Positions 47,758 to 59,876 of a DNA stretch of 64,000 bases are shown here, in pieces; position 1 is the first letter of the stretch; each line of letters begins with the position of its first letter. The DNA is from Lingula anatina (Eukaryota > Brachiopoda > Lingulata > Lingulida > Lingulidae). The position numbers were made by a program, and so were the translations under genes. The stretch spans positions 603,360 to 667,359 of the forward strand of contig NW_019773537.1 of assembly GCF_001039355.2 (NCBI RefSeq), in the 5' to 3' direction. A model generated the notes under the pieces. It had not been told where the DNA came from, did no database searches, and saw only the letters and a program-made list of their open reading frames with translations.

Positions 47758-48866
47758 GTACTGAGATAATGATATCGATATAACAGGAAACAATATTTGC
47801 ATTGCTCGAGAGAGAGAGAGAGATAGAGAGAGGGAGAGAAAATAGCGACGGGTGTCTCAAATCTGTCAACCCCGTTGTACGTGAGTTAATGTTCACATAC
47901 CTTATTAGCCAATGACTTCTGACGAAATGTCTCTGTCGCTGCGCAGTGGCTTTTTACCAGGGAATTAAATACGTGGCACGCCGTACCTTCATGTATAAAA
48001 ACTATAAAGCGCCTCTTTTGCGAGTGGTGCTTTAAATATTTAACAAAAGAATCTGTTTTTTCTCGACTTGCAATCTCAAAACATTGACAATACGAAGAAT
48101 GAGATCATGGGGAGTGAACATGGCTGAATAATTTATCAAGATGAAAAATACAAACAGCTGACATCCAAACTCGCTAATGCTTTACCGCAACCGTAACTGC
48201 ATGACTTGACCATATTTAATAATTTAATTATTCCGCAATTGATGTTATATCCTTCTGTACCAATTGGAAATATGAGTTACCTTCAAAAGATAGAGTTTGA
48301 TGCAAATCGTGCTAATGGAAATATGAATTATTCTCAAAGCACCCAAGAATTAAATTACATTCGCCAAAACGAATGTTTACTCTGCTGTACGTGTGTCACC
48401 GTGGTTAATAAAGGGAACGTATTGGGAGAAACTAGTGTAGAATAGTTAGGTTGCCACGCCTGCACCTCCACACACAAACACACATACACACACACATGCA
48501 CACACCATTTGAAATCAGTCCAAAAGTCGTTTTTCGCGACTTGCAATCTCAAAACATAGACAATATGAAGAATGAGATCATAGCGTGTGAACACAACTGA
48601 ATAACACATCATGACGGGAAATGCAAACAGTTGAAATCCAAACCCACTAATGCGTTATTGCAACAGTGACTGGCTTGATCAAAATTAATAATATAATTGT
48701 TCTGCAATTGTTGTTATATCCTTCTGCGAAAATTGGGAACATGACAGGCCTTTAAAAGATAGCGTTTGATGCAAACCGTGCTAATTGTAATAGGAATTAT
48801 TCTCAAAGCATCCGAAAGTTAAATAGCACTCTGAAAAGAAACTTTTACTCTGTTGTAAGTGCATGC

Positions 48867-49147
48867 CCCGCACAAAAATGCAGTAGTATTGAAGTAGCAA
48901 AGAAGCATTAACGCAGTAGTGGTGTGGAGCATATTTGCAGTAGAAATGCAGTATAGCCTACTGCAATTCTACTTCAAAATTTACATAGGGTTGTACAGAG
49001 GTGGAGCATTAATGCAGTAGATAAGCAGCATGATAGAAGCATGTTTCAAATATGCTAATTAGCTCCCAAATCGAAGCAGATTTGAAGCATGTTTGCAGTA
49101 TGATTGCAGTAGTCTACTGCGCCGGAGTATCTACTTTTTCGTGCGGG
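48867..49147. mobile_element. GCAGTA-rich MITE, copy 3
   Basis: Ends CCCGCACAAAAA and inverse of CCCGCACGAAAA. Same interior as 32753-33036 and 39349-39647. The D-side flank near 60220 lacks it. Confidence 0.88.
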
Positions 49148-51110
49148 TGGGCCACCGTGGTAAATAAAATGGTGAAATGGGAGAAACTAGTGCAGATTAG
49201 TTATATTGGTAAAGGGACCCCCCCCCACACACACACACACACACACATATTTCGAAACCAGTTCAAAAAATAAATGGCAGACTCTGATCATTTAGTCGGA
49301 AACACACACGCTGAGTCTAATGTATTTTGATCTATTTGATCTTGAAGCGTCTCTTGCTTGATATTCATCTTCTGCCATGTGCTTTGTCGACTACCTAAGC
49401 GCCACAATAAATAATCTGAAAATGTCAATGAACACGGGCCATCAGGACTGGGCCATTACAAGTTGAAGGTGTGTGAGCCAACCATCACCGTCCCAAACGG
49501 CTTCCCATGTTTTTTTTTACGTCTCCGACAAAAATGGCAATAAGAGGGGTTTTAATCCCCTGGACAAGAAATGTTTTCATTTACTTTTTACGTTATTCAT
49601 TTGTTCCAACATTATACGAATATATCGTAATAACGCTTTGTTATTGTTTGGGGTTTGTAACGATTTGAGGTAAAATAAGAAGCTCAGCAGGAGAAAAATT
49701 AGGTAAGAATATAAAGATACGCGGGAGCGATAAAGAGAAAGAGAGGAGGGGAAAGGGGTGAGCACACCTTTTAAAGACAACATAAACAGACAACTTTGTG
49801 TTATAATATTTATTTATTCCCTCTCGCCCTGCCAGAAATTCATATATAGATGTGCTTACACAAGCAAAAGGGAAGGAAATCATTGGACTGTGCTTTTACA
49901 CTACAACTCTACATCTACACAGCTATCCTGACCATTATATACACTATACAATCAGTTAAGTTAAAGTTGCAATGTAGCAGCAGCAGTACAGGTAGTTCCT
50001 TAATGTTGCCACTATGTACAGCAGATAGTTATAATTGTATATTTTACAAAACGAGTCAACACTGGATTCTATTCACAACTGAGAGCACTCCAGACAAGTT
50101 ACATAACAATGACAGTGATGTTAGTTGCCTATCATAATTGCACACTGCTAATCGGATCCAAACTTTGGAATATTTTAACTATCTAGCAAAACTGTACAAT
50201 ATAAATGGTGATGATATGTTGAGTAACAAGATTACTAATATAAGCCCTTTATTATATTAATCAACGTAGAATCAATGTCGTTTGCCTGCTGGGATGTTCT
50301 TTGATAGCACTTAATCAGTCCCCAGCCATCCTGCTATTGTCAGACATAGGAATTCAATACCACGCTTAGATTTCTGGTAAATTGGATTTTAAAGTTGACA
50401 GATAATGTTTTTTTTTTCTTGTCCTGGGCCTTCATAACCAAACTCCTGTTTATCCATCAAACATACAATAATGGTGGATTAGGGGGGGCAGTAGGGGGGG
50501 GGGCTGACCCCCCTTTGGTTTTTTTTAAATCACGCTAATATTCTCCTCTTGAAAATAGACTTTTGACTAGCTGAATAACAGTTCAAAACTGTACCAAATG
50601 GTACCGTTTGCTGCCCCCCCCCCAAAAAAAAAAAATCCAAAGTCTGTCATTCTTTAAAAATTTAAAACCTCCCCACACTTCCCACACACGGTAACAGGAA
50701 ATAGGATTTATATGCATTATGCCATTATAAACTGGAAAACTAGTGATCCTTCCCTATTTAAACCTTAAATACTTAGAAACTCAAATTAAATTACCTTATG
50801 TGGACAGTTCCTTCTGAGAAATACAGGCAGGCGTGGCGTTCCGACTGACTGATAGGACAAAAAGAACTAAATCAATAAATTTAAAATGGAATAAAACAAC
50901 GAATCCAAATACAGGAACGGGTCAAGCAATGATCCGTTAGTAAGAAAAAATGATGAAGGCAGACAAATCCCACATAGATTACCTTAAACTGAGATGAACT
51001 TTTGTAAGTTTTTTTTAATGGGAATTTGAAAGATTCAGAGAATCCCATATTTTGCGTTTCACTACATATTTACACTTTTTCCCACTTCACTACCAATGAG
51101 TCACACCGAT

Positions 51111-51230
51111 AGCTTTGTTGATCCACCCTCTATTTTTGACCGTCTTCCAACAGAAAAAAATAGACGCCCGTCAATATAAACTTGTTAAAATCTTCCGGAA
51201 GACCCAGAGGACGGCTTCCGTCCGCCCCTG
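51111..51230. mobile_element. Truncated copy of the CAGGGGCGG MITE
   Basis: Matches the reverse complement of 19683-19850 over its terminal two thirds (GACCGTCTTCC, TCTTCCGGAAGACCCAGA) and ends CCGCCCCTG. The other end is missing. Confidence 0.8.
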
Positions 51231-52869
51231 CACTATGCCTTTCAATTGATATCACAGGAATTGATCATGATGCGTTTGGTGTGTTTAGTGTCGGCGGCCG
51301 TTGCGTCAACCATTGCGGGAAAAGTCGGCAAAGCTCCTATTGGGAATTTCCCCACCAAATCCAATTTCCTTCAAAAAGAACAAAAGCAATGTCCCCCTAC
51401 CCACTTACCATTGCTCGGCCATAGGGATTTTATAGTCACAAAGTTACACATTTCACAAAAACTGCATTGAAAATAGAATACCGGTTTGAATTAGCACGTT
51501 TACAGACAAATCTGAAATAATTCAATATATATAGCACTGTTATAGTGACAATAAAGACGGAGCGTTCAAACATTTATTTACCAACTCTCTTATCATACAA
51601 TTTCACAAGTTTTTAAACTCTATTTCTCCGCGCTAATCGGGCATTTACCTGTTTTGTACCCACTATCTTTGCGTGATAACAAGGAAATTTCCATTCTCGT
51701 GTTGTATCTCTCCATTTAACATTCCCTAATAAGGTATTTTCTTAGAGACTTGTTGTCAATTTTAAATATTTGAAATATTATAAGAGTGACTCTTGCTTGG
51801 ATCATACCCAACCCTAGTCTGCATGTATTTAACTTGTGGCAGAGACATGCAAATCTATTGAGAAATTAACCGACCTAATTGAACTATAGGTGACTTTGAC
51901 ATGTTCCATCTTTTTCTACCACGAAAACGTTTTAGCATTTCATAACTCTTACAATAATCTAAATTACACTCAATAACTCCCTATCAATTTACTCATTTAA
52001 TTCCTCTTTTATTATTACTTGCAACTAGTGAAAGTGTAAGACATTACTTTACAACATATACCCTTTCTTCAAAAGAATTCGTCCTCAAATTCCAAATCTT
52101 CACAACATACGCTCACTTTTTAAAGCAAACAAATACTAATTAAATGACATAAAATTCGTAAATCACCAAAACTTCGTATCTCGATGGAGTAAAAGACAAC
52201 TTGCATAAATCTATGCCTCATGCATTAATGCTCAATGTGTTTACAATTAGGACAATGTGCCAATATACTTAGAGTTAGATCAGAACAAATATCAGTCCTT
52301 GGTATTTTTAGAATAAGACGTCGAAATCCAGTATACGTCACTTCGCAATAATCATTCATCAATATTTCATTATAATGCTTTACAGCAACATTTAAACGTC
52401 GCAGTAATAATACACTACTAACTACGACTAACCCCAATAACACTCCATGCATCATATATAGCATATTGAATAACACATTTACCAATACCTAATGGTATTT
52501 TAGGCAATGTCAGTGGCAAAGGATCGCTACTTAACCAGAAATGCTCTAATCCAAAGTATCTTTAGAGCCTGAGGCAGCAAAGCCCCCAAAAGGTAACAGA
52601 ACCTTTCGCATTCTATACCCATAAAGGGTGGCCATATTGAGATCACATGGCTATCCTACGAAAGGTTAATACTAACAAAACAAGGGAAGATCACTGGTCA
52701 TTAAACCTGTAGTAAAGACACTGAGAACCACATTTCAATAAAATACCAATTGAAAAACCTAAAAAATCCGGCTATTGTTCACCCTCAATCAAGATGGTGC
52801 AAAACTCTAGTCACATGTCTATAAATGTGGAGACCATACAAATTGCCATATAGTTTATATGTTGGTAAT

Positions 52870-55800
52870 TTAAATGTTTCGCCTGATCTTCATGGTACCG
52901 GCCTCTAGCCTACAGCCAACGTCGCAGCTCACTCCAGTTATAGCAACGAACTTCATTCCAGGATGACCTATATTGCAAGACATATATCCGGTGAGGTGCC
53001 AGCGAGTGCAATCTTTAAACCACCACCCGCCACCTGAAAAAGAAAAGAGGTTAATTTCAGTTCACGCTTGTTTTTATTTATTTATTTATTTATTTTAATG
53101 TGTTTTCTGCTAAACTGGCTTTAAGTTCAACATCTGGGACGGACTGATGGTAAAATGTTGTGTTGTAAAGATATCTGGTGTTCTCCAAATAATAACTGGC
53201 ACTTACAAAAGGTGAATAAATTAAACGTCTTTTTTAAATCCGTCTCAGTCTTATTTTCTGTACGTACCCAGTGTAGAACTGTTTTGTGGTGACTGTCTTT
53301 GTAATTTAAGTAATTTAAGTAATAAATATAGATGATTTACCTGGGAAAGGGGAAGGAGTGAGAGTTAAATCACCAATTATTTATCTATTCATTATTTTTG
53401 TTCATTTATTGAGGGTAAAGCATGGTCAGTTTTAATTTAGCCCCCCCCCCCCCCATCTCCTCATGCGGTAAGTTAAAATTAAACTGTAGAAAATTAAGAG
53501 TAAAAAAATAAGTAAGCTTATGTACTTAACTATCAAATCAACAATAAAAGGCCATACGAATTGATAACAATAACAAAAATATAAACCACAATGGACTTAA
53601 CATAAGACAAGATATAATTCAAAAAGTAAAATCCTGGATCCACAAGTCGGTAACGTACCGTGAATTTCGGGGCAGCTATCTGAATACCTCCAAACTGGAT
53701 TATCAATAGTTCCAAATCTCCATCCTAAAACCTCCTCCAACCAGTAATTCGTCGAAGTATTGTAAGAGTCAACAATAATATCAGTTATGGCGTAATTTGC
53801 AGCCTCGTTGTCAATACGGAACAATCTCCACTTCACGTAGTAATAGTTGCCATTGCAGGACTTCATGTCAATCTGCATGGAGTAATCCCCTTGATTGGTC
53901 AACGCGTAGAGAGCATCGTTTCCCATCCAAAACTGGCCATTTAGGTCACCGAATCCGTCCCTGTACGAGGCCCAGTTCCGGTTAAAATCAAACGAGTTGT
54001 CATATCTTCTCATAACAACGAGCCATCCGTTATCACAATATACGACTTTCTTGCCAAACCCTGCGATATCGACGGTATACAGCCCATTGTTCTCTGGTGA
54101 TTTAGGAAAAACTCGTATGTAATGTGAACTTAACTTATCAATGTTCTGCAAATATGGCAATTATATATATATATATATATATGATAAATGGACATTTTTT
54201 GAAAAATATAATGTTAAAAACAAGTTTAATGATTTAAAGTGTAACGTAATAATTAGATGATGTACTATTGTAGATCATAAATATGTCTCCATCAGTACAG
54301 AAATAAATTGAAATGAACTGAAATATGAGTAGTAAAAAGAACAATACTCTCACACTCGATGAATATATTGGAATTGCAGTTTTGTCGAATCAACACTTAT
54401 CAGTTTACTAGGCCCCATTTTCACAAAATTACTTAATACGTTTCCTGGGTAGGTGGACTAGGGTTTACACAAGAGTGCTGTCACACTGTTCCTGATGTGA
54501 CCATGTAAACTTGGTTATTAAGTACTTAGCCAGGGAACCTGACTTATTTATTTTCTTTTTTTTTTTTTTTTTTTTTTTGGGGGGGGGGGGAACCGTGGTC
54601 CGGGGCTTCGTACACGTATCACATCAAACACATTGTCAGGAATACTTACCAAATGCATTGCAATCAGGAGCTCGAGGTACACATATCTGTAATGAAACGA
54701 AAAATTTATTACCATATAACAATAAATAAAAATGCAGTGCAATTGCCTACAAACTGTTTTTGATTGATTTTCCTCTGGGTTAGAGCTTCATCATCATCAT
54801 CATCATCATTATTTAGAGCCTATAGTGTTCCACTGCTGGACAAAGGCCTCAGCATGCTTTTCCATTGTTTCCTATCCTGAGCCTCAGATTTCCAGTTTGG
54901 CCAAGGTGTCTTCTTCCAAGACTTCCAGTAGTCATGCATCTAATTCATCCCTCCATCGTTTGACCGGCCTTCCTCTTTTTCTTTGTCCATACCTTGGGGT
55001 ACATTCTGTAAGCCTGATTGTCCACCTATTGTCCTTCATTCTTTTTATATGTCCTGCCCACCTCCATTTCATTTCTTTAACTGTGAGCAGTACGTCCTTA
55101 ACTTTGGTCTGTTCACGTAACCATACATTCGTTTTTCGGTCTCTTGGACTGATGTTCAACATAATCTTTTCCATCTTTCTCTGAGCTACTTGTAGCTTGT
55201 GTTCCATGGAGGCATTCAGTGCCCAGGTCTCTGAACCATAGGTGATTGCCGGCAGCACACACGCATTGAACACTTTCTTTTACAGGCAGGTAGGAAGGTT
55301 GCTCTTGAAGATGTCATTGTGCTTCCCATATGCTGCCCATCCTGCTTTTATCCTACGTTTGATTTCTTTCTCCAGTGTTCGATCACTAAGGCCCAAGGTA
55401 TATATACTCTTCTACTGCTTCTATCTCTTTGGTGTTTACCTTCACTGTGCAAGGGGTGGTTAGTGGTCCCAACATCACCTTTGTCTTGCTAGTGTTCATC
55501 TTTAGCCCACTTTTTGCGCTTTCATCTGCTATCGCCTGTAGCATTTCTTCGAGGTCTTTTGCATCATCTGCTACTATTATGATGTCGTCTGCAAACCTTA
55601 GGTGATTGAGCCTGGTACCGTCTATGTTTATGCCCTTGTCCTGCCAGTCTAGATCGCTGAATATACGTTCCAATGCTGCTGTGAACAGTTTAGGAGAGAT
55701 TGTATCTCCTTGATGTACACCTTTCTTGATCCTGATCTTATTGGTGGTCTTGTGTAGTTTGACTGTTACAGAGCTATTGATGTATATGTCTCTGAGGACG

Positions 55801-56313
55801 TCTACGTATCCATCTTCGATCCCTAGATCTTGCAGGGATGCCAGTATATACTGGGTTTCTACTGAGTCGAAGTCTTTTTCATAATCAACGAATGTTAGAG
55901 CTTATAAACGAATAAATGTATAACAAGTAATGAATGCATAGATAAATACAATTTAATATCGCTTACCCCATAGAACTTGACATTCTCCATCTCTTGCAGC
56001 TGTATATTTGCGTTACTGTGTTGGAAACGGTAATTAAGCTCGCAGTTACCTGCAAAAAATAAAATGTCATATTGTTGAAGAATTGTGTGCGATTTTTGGC
56101 ATACATAAACATTTGTTATAAAATATAAATAAACAAATAAATTAATAAATGATTTAATAATTTGGCCCTGTCAAGTTAGAGGGAAGAAATCACATCCAGT
56201 CTGTTTGTTAAATAAACATGCTGGTAGTGAATTACCTGACATTTACTTTTATTTGACTTAATACACTTAATATATTCCACATATCTTTTTTTTAAATATT
56301 GTAATATAACTTA

Positions 56314-56345
<32 letters not shown>

Positions 56346-58760
56346 GCTTGGTAGAATGGAAAATATTTTGGATCCTAGGTACATACGTGCAGTTGTTTGA
56401 AATTTATTGATATATACAAAGCAGACAATTTACTCTTCTTATTGGAAAAAATGTGGGTCTTCTTTTGTTTTGGGATACCAGTTGTTAGTAGGTACTTGGG
56501 TTAACAGGATGAGGAGTAGGTAGCCATGAGTAGTATGGAAAATTACCATCATACCTAACTTTCCGGCGTAGAAATTGCAAGAAAGGCATCCCAGAGTTGT
56601 TGTACAAAGCATCACGCACTCCAATGAACTCCGTGCTGTGACCGTTTTCATTACGGAATGTGGGAGGTAAGAGTTCGCCGTGGACGTGAAGACTTGATTA
56701 GTAATCTGGGCATGTATCCATATTGTCCTCAGGCCTAGAAAGTAGGGAAATGAAGCCAAGGTTTAAGTTGTTCCTAAGAATTTTATTCACAGGCTTTGCC
56801 GTTTAGCTTCAAAGACGTAGATTGCATTGAAATGCTCTATAAATGTAAAAATAAAGCAATTAAAATGGAATATAAATTACTAGAGCAAATGAATCTCGCA
56901 GACCGACCCTGCAGAAATAGTCGCCATTACCAACCAAGTTAAGCAACTTATCTATTTTGTATGACCTTTCCGTAAATATATCTATTTATCTTTTTTTAAC
57001 GTACGAAATAAACATGTTTCTGAAAATTCTCACCACCTGTTTTTGATTGTTTGTTCGTTATTATTTTTGACAGAAGATAGTATGTAGCAGCCCTGTAGAT
57101 CGCATTCAGCTCTAACATAATCACACATATCCGCATTCTTCCTTGCAGTGGCAAAAATGGTCGAAGGTCCTTCAACAAAGTTTGAAACAACTCGTAGGGC
57201 CCCTGGTAAAAAGTGGAATCGGTGATGGCTGTCATCAATCTCGATCAGCTAGCCTAATTAGCTACGCAATTGACTGTAAAATTGTTGCCTTTTACATACT
57301 GGAAAAATTGGCTTTTCTTTCATACAATTCCCGGGCGCGTATTAGTTTAACTCATCATCTGAGCTCATATATCAAATGACTTCAAATCGGTTTTAATGAA
57401 ATCACTTTTAATTTTTTTTAACTCTGTCAAAATGAGTAGATATTCAAAGAAAACACATTTCATCATTTGTCTAAATTGACATAAAAATTATCAAAACTTT
57501 CTAGAACAAGTCAAAATACCGTAGAAACAGTCTTTTTGTATTCCCCTTCTGTTCAATATACATTTACCAGGAAATAATCTACCTAGCATTCTGCAAATGT
57601 GTACACCATCTTTCAGAGTATCGTAATGATTTTCTCATTCGAAGCAGAACAAGCAAATCATTGGGTCTGACGTAAGTAATATACTGTATCTTGGTTGTCC
57701 TCTACCAGAACCACACATATATTTTTCACTAGATTTCGCTACGGTCATACATTACTTGTTTGATGTTACTTTTCTGCCCTGTCAGCGAATCGTGTAGAGT
57801 ATATAATTGTCTACACATTGGTAGGTGACAAACCTCAATGGCGGATCTAAGTTTCTTAAAAAAAACACACTAATATTCCCCTAATATTCTCCAAGGTGGG
57901 CGAGGGTCGGCTCCGTATCGGAAGCCTGTCATTCATTTAAAGAATAATAATAAAATAAAAATAAGGAATAAATAAATAATAGACTCCCTCCAAATAACCC
58001 TGGCCTTGTACCTATCAAACCACCTGTTAACCACATTTAGCAGACAAAAGTATATTTTATCTAATGAATTTTTTTTGCTAAGTATGTTTTCTTAATATTC
58101 GCATAGTCTCTTGAATGGAAAGGGCATCAGCTTTAGCACATTTGCACCGTTGTATATTTGTACGGCACCAAGGTTATCAACTGTAATTGCAGATGTAAAC
58201 AGATGCATCTAAATTGGCCCGCTCCGTGTCATGGTCTAAAGTTTCCATTTGATCTGAAGTCATATCATCGAAGCTTCTGAGCCTCCATGGTCGCTACACT
58301 GTTTTGGACACAACTGGAAACTTGAACGCGAGTTCGAATTCTAGTACGATCGATGTAATTTCTAGAAATTGCATTTGATTATGATGGCAAAAAATATCCA
58401 AACCCATCACCAAAGCATGATAACGGAAAGTAAGGAAAAGAGTTCGAAGTCTGGATGACGCATTTCAGTTCTCACATTTTGTGTTTTACCCCACCCCCCT
58501 TGGACCCGTGTTTATCAAGTCTGTTCATACGGTCATACATTACTTGTTTGCTCTTCGTCGCAAGGAGAATACATATAAGTCTGGTTATCTGATTGCATTT
58601 CGCGAGATACCCGGAAATCGCATTGGGATGTCAAAATTCAATGTGAACAGTCCCTAGAACAAATGATATACAGCTTCTGCTACTTACATGTTTGGTGAAA
58701 TGTCAGCCCTACAGCCAGAATCAGTAGTGTTCTCCGCTGAAGACATCCTCTTAATGCCAT
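52870..58760 (-). CDS. Secreted PAN + fibrinogen-related (FReD) protein, copy D
   Basis: Six exons (58688-58760, 56555-56734, 55967-56049, 54650-54686, 53659-54093, 52870-53033) join in frame to 323 aa. It is the sister of copy C, with an identical MALRGCLQRRTLL signal exon 2 kb upstream, the same PAN-exon acceptor, and GTAAGC/GTAAGT-type donors. The microexon is 37 nt, two codons longer than in A, B and C. PAN cysteines are kept (SLECVMLC, GCLSC). The FReD has VVYCDNGW, FWMGNDALYALT, GGWWFKDC and terminal KIRR, with a loop of intermediate length (VWRYSDSCPEIHG). An RTE-like retrotransposon sits in the intron between the PAN-2 exon and the microexon without touching coding sequence. A lectin-like role is inferred from the family. 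Confidence 0.88.
54789..55893 (-). mobile_element. 5'-truncated RTE-like non-LTR retrotransposon
   Basis: On the minus strand it encodes reverse transcriptase from GVHQGDTISPKLF through LRFADDIII to the C-terminal thumb/connection (GSETWALN, WRWAGHIKR, GRPVKRWRDEL). There is one frameshift near 55386 and one in-frame stop near 55275. The 3' end is a short (ATG)n tail at 54789-54810, typical of RTE elements. GTTAGAGCTT flanks both ends (54779-54788 and 55894-55903) as a target duplication. FReD-C lacks the insertion. Confidence 0.93.
56311..56346. repeat. (GT)n microsatellite
   Basis: GT run at the place where copy C has (GT)n plus the Tc1 insertion. Confidence 0.95.
58688..58760 (-). other. 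Signal-peptide exon of FReD-D
   Basis: Identical over 73 nt to 47294-47366; acceptor-side and upstream sequence differ (for example CTCTAAAAAC versus ATCTATAAAC next to the ATG). Confidence 0.85.
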
Positions 58761-59111
58761 ATCTATAAACAAACATGCATTTCTTTAGTTTACCCATATA
58801 AAAATTATGGTATCCAAGAAAAGTGAGCTTTTTGTTAATTGCGTGACATAAGTTTGGAATACTTTATCATTTTAAGCTGAGAATGGATAACTTCATAAAA
58901 CAACTGACGGTTTTTCATAGAGGAAAATGTTTTTTTCAATCTATGGTAGTTTGTTGGAAAGGGGTGTGTATAAAATATATTCCTGTTTATATTTGTTTAT
59001 AAATTAAAATTTCTATGAACAATCTAAAAAGCTCTCAAATAATAAAAAAAGTGCCTTTAATGAGTTAAGTGTGTTAATTGTCAAAACAAAAAACTATATA
59101 TATATATAAAT

Positions 59112-59152
<41 letters not shown>

Positions 59153-59835
59153 ATAGTACTGAGATATCGACATAGCAGGAAACATTATTTGATATAAAGT
59201 TTGCATTGCTCTAGAGAGAGAAAGAGAGAGAGAGAGAGGAATAGAGGAGAGGGGTGTCACAAATTCATCAACCCCGTTGTGTGCATTTATGTTCACGTAC
59301 CTTATACGCTTATGCCTTCTGACGAAATGCGCCTCTGTCACTGCGAAGTGTTTTTTCCTTGTAAGTATAAAACTCTTAACTGCTTTGATGAAAATGGGAA
59401 GAGTTGATTGTTAAACGTCAATCCGTATGCTTTTGGAAGTGGTAATGTAAATTGTTTAACAACGATCTGTTTTTATTGACTTACAAGTTGCAGAATGACA
59501 TCATGGGGTGTAAACATGGCTGAATTATTTATCAAGATGGAAAATGCATCCAAACTCACTAATGCAACTAATGCTTCATAGCAACAGTGACTGATGTGAT
59601 CAAAATTAACCAAATAATTGATCCACGATTGCTGTTATAAATCTCTGTACCAATTGGAAATCATATTAGATACCTTTAAAAGACGGCGTTAGATGCAAAT
59701 CGTGCTAATGATAACTATTCTCAAAGCATCTGAGAGCTAAATAGTTGCTCTGCTGTACGTGGGTCACTATGGTTAATAAAGGGAATGTATTGGGAGAAAC
59801 TAGTGTAGATTCGTTAGATTGCCAAGCTTCCCCCT

Positions 59836-59836
<1 letters not shown>

Positions 59837-59875
<39 letters not shown>
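59837..59875. repeat. (CA)n microsatellite
   Basis: About 19 CA units; the C-side partner at 48463-48504 is shorter and interrupted. Confidence 0.95.

Positions 59876-59876
<1 letters not shown>

Larger units (their letters stand above)
44529..50700. repeat. Segmental duplication, C-side 5' flank
   Basis: Homologous to about 56735-62500 upstream of FReD-D. Shared landmarks include the ACCTC.GTGGCGGAT repeat (46030 / 57830), the signal exon (47294 / 58688), the GAAGCGTCTCTTGCTTGATA block (49345 / 60410) and the GGAATTCAATACCACG-like block (50350 / 62385). Spacing differs through local indels and microsatellites. Confidence 0.9.
47367..52869. other. Intergenic between FReD-C and FReD-D
   Basis: Mostly duplicated 5' flank shared with D. 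It contains (TA)n at 47697-47754, a GCAGTA MITE, (CA)n tracts, poly-C/poly-G MITE relatives at 50470-50690 and a truncated CAGGGGCGG MITE. From 51240 to 52740 I see AT-rich sequence and no gene. Confidence 0.5.
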
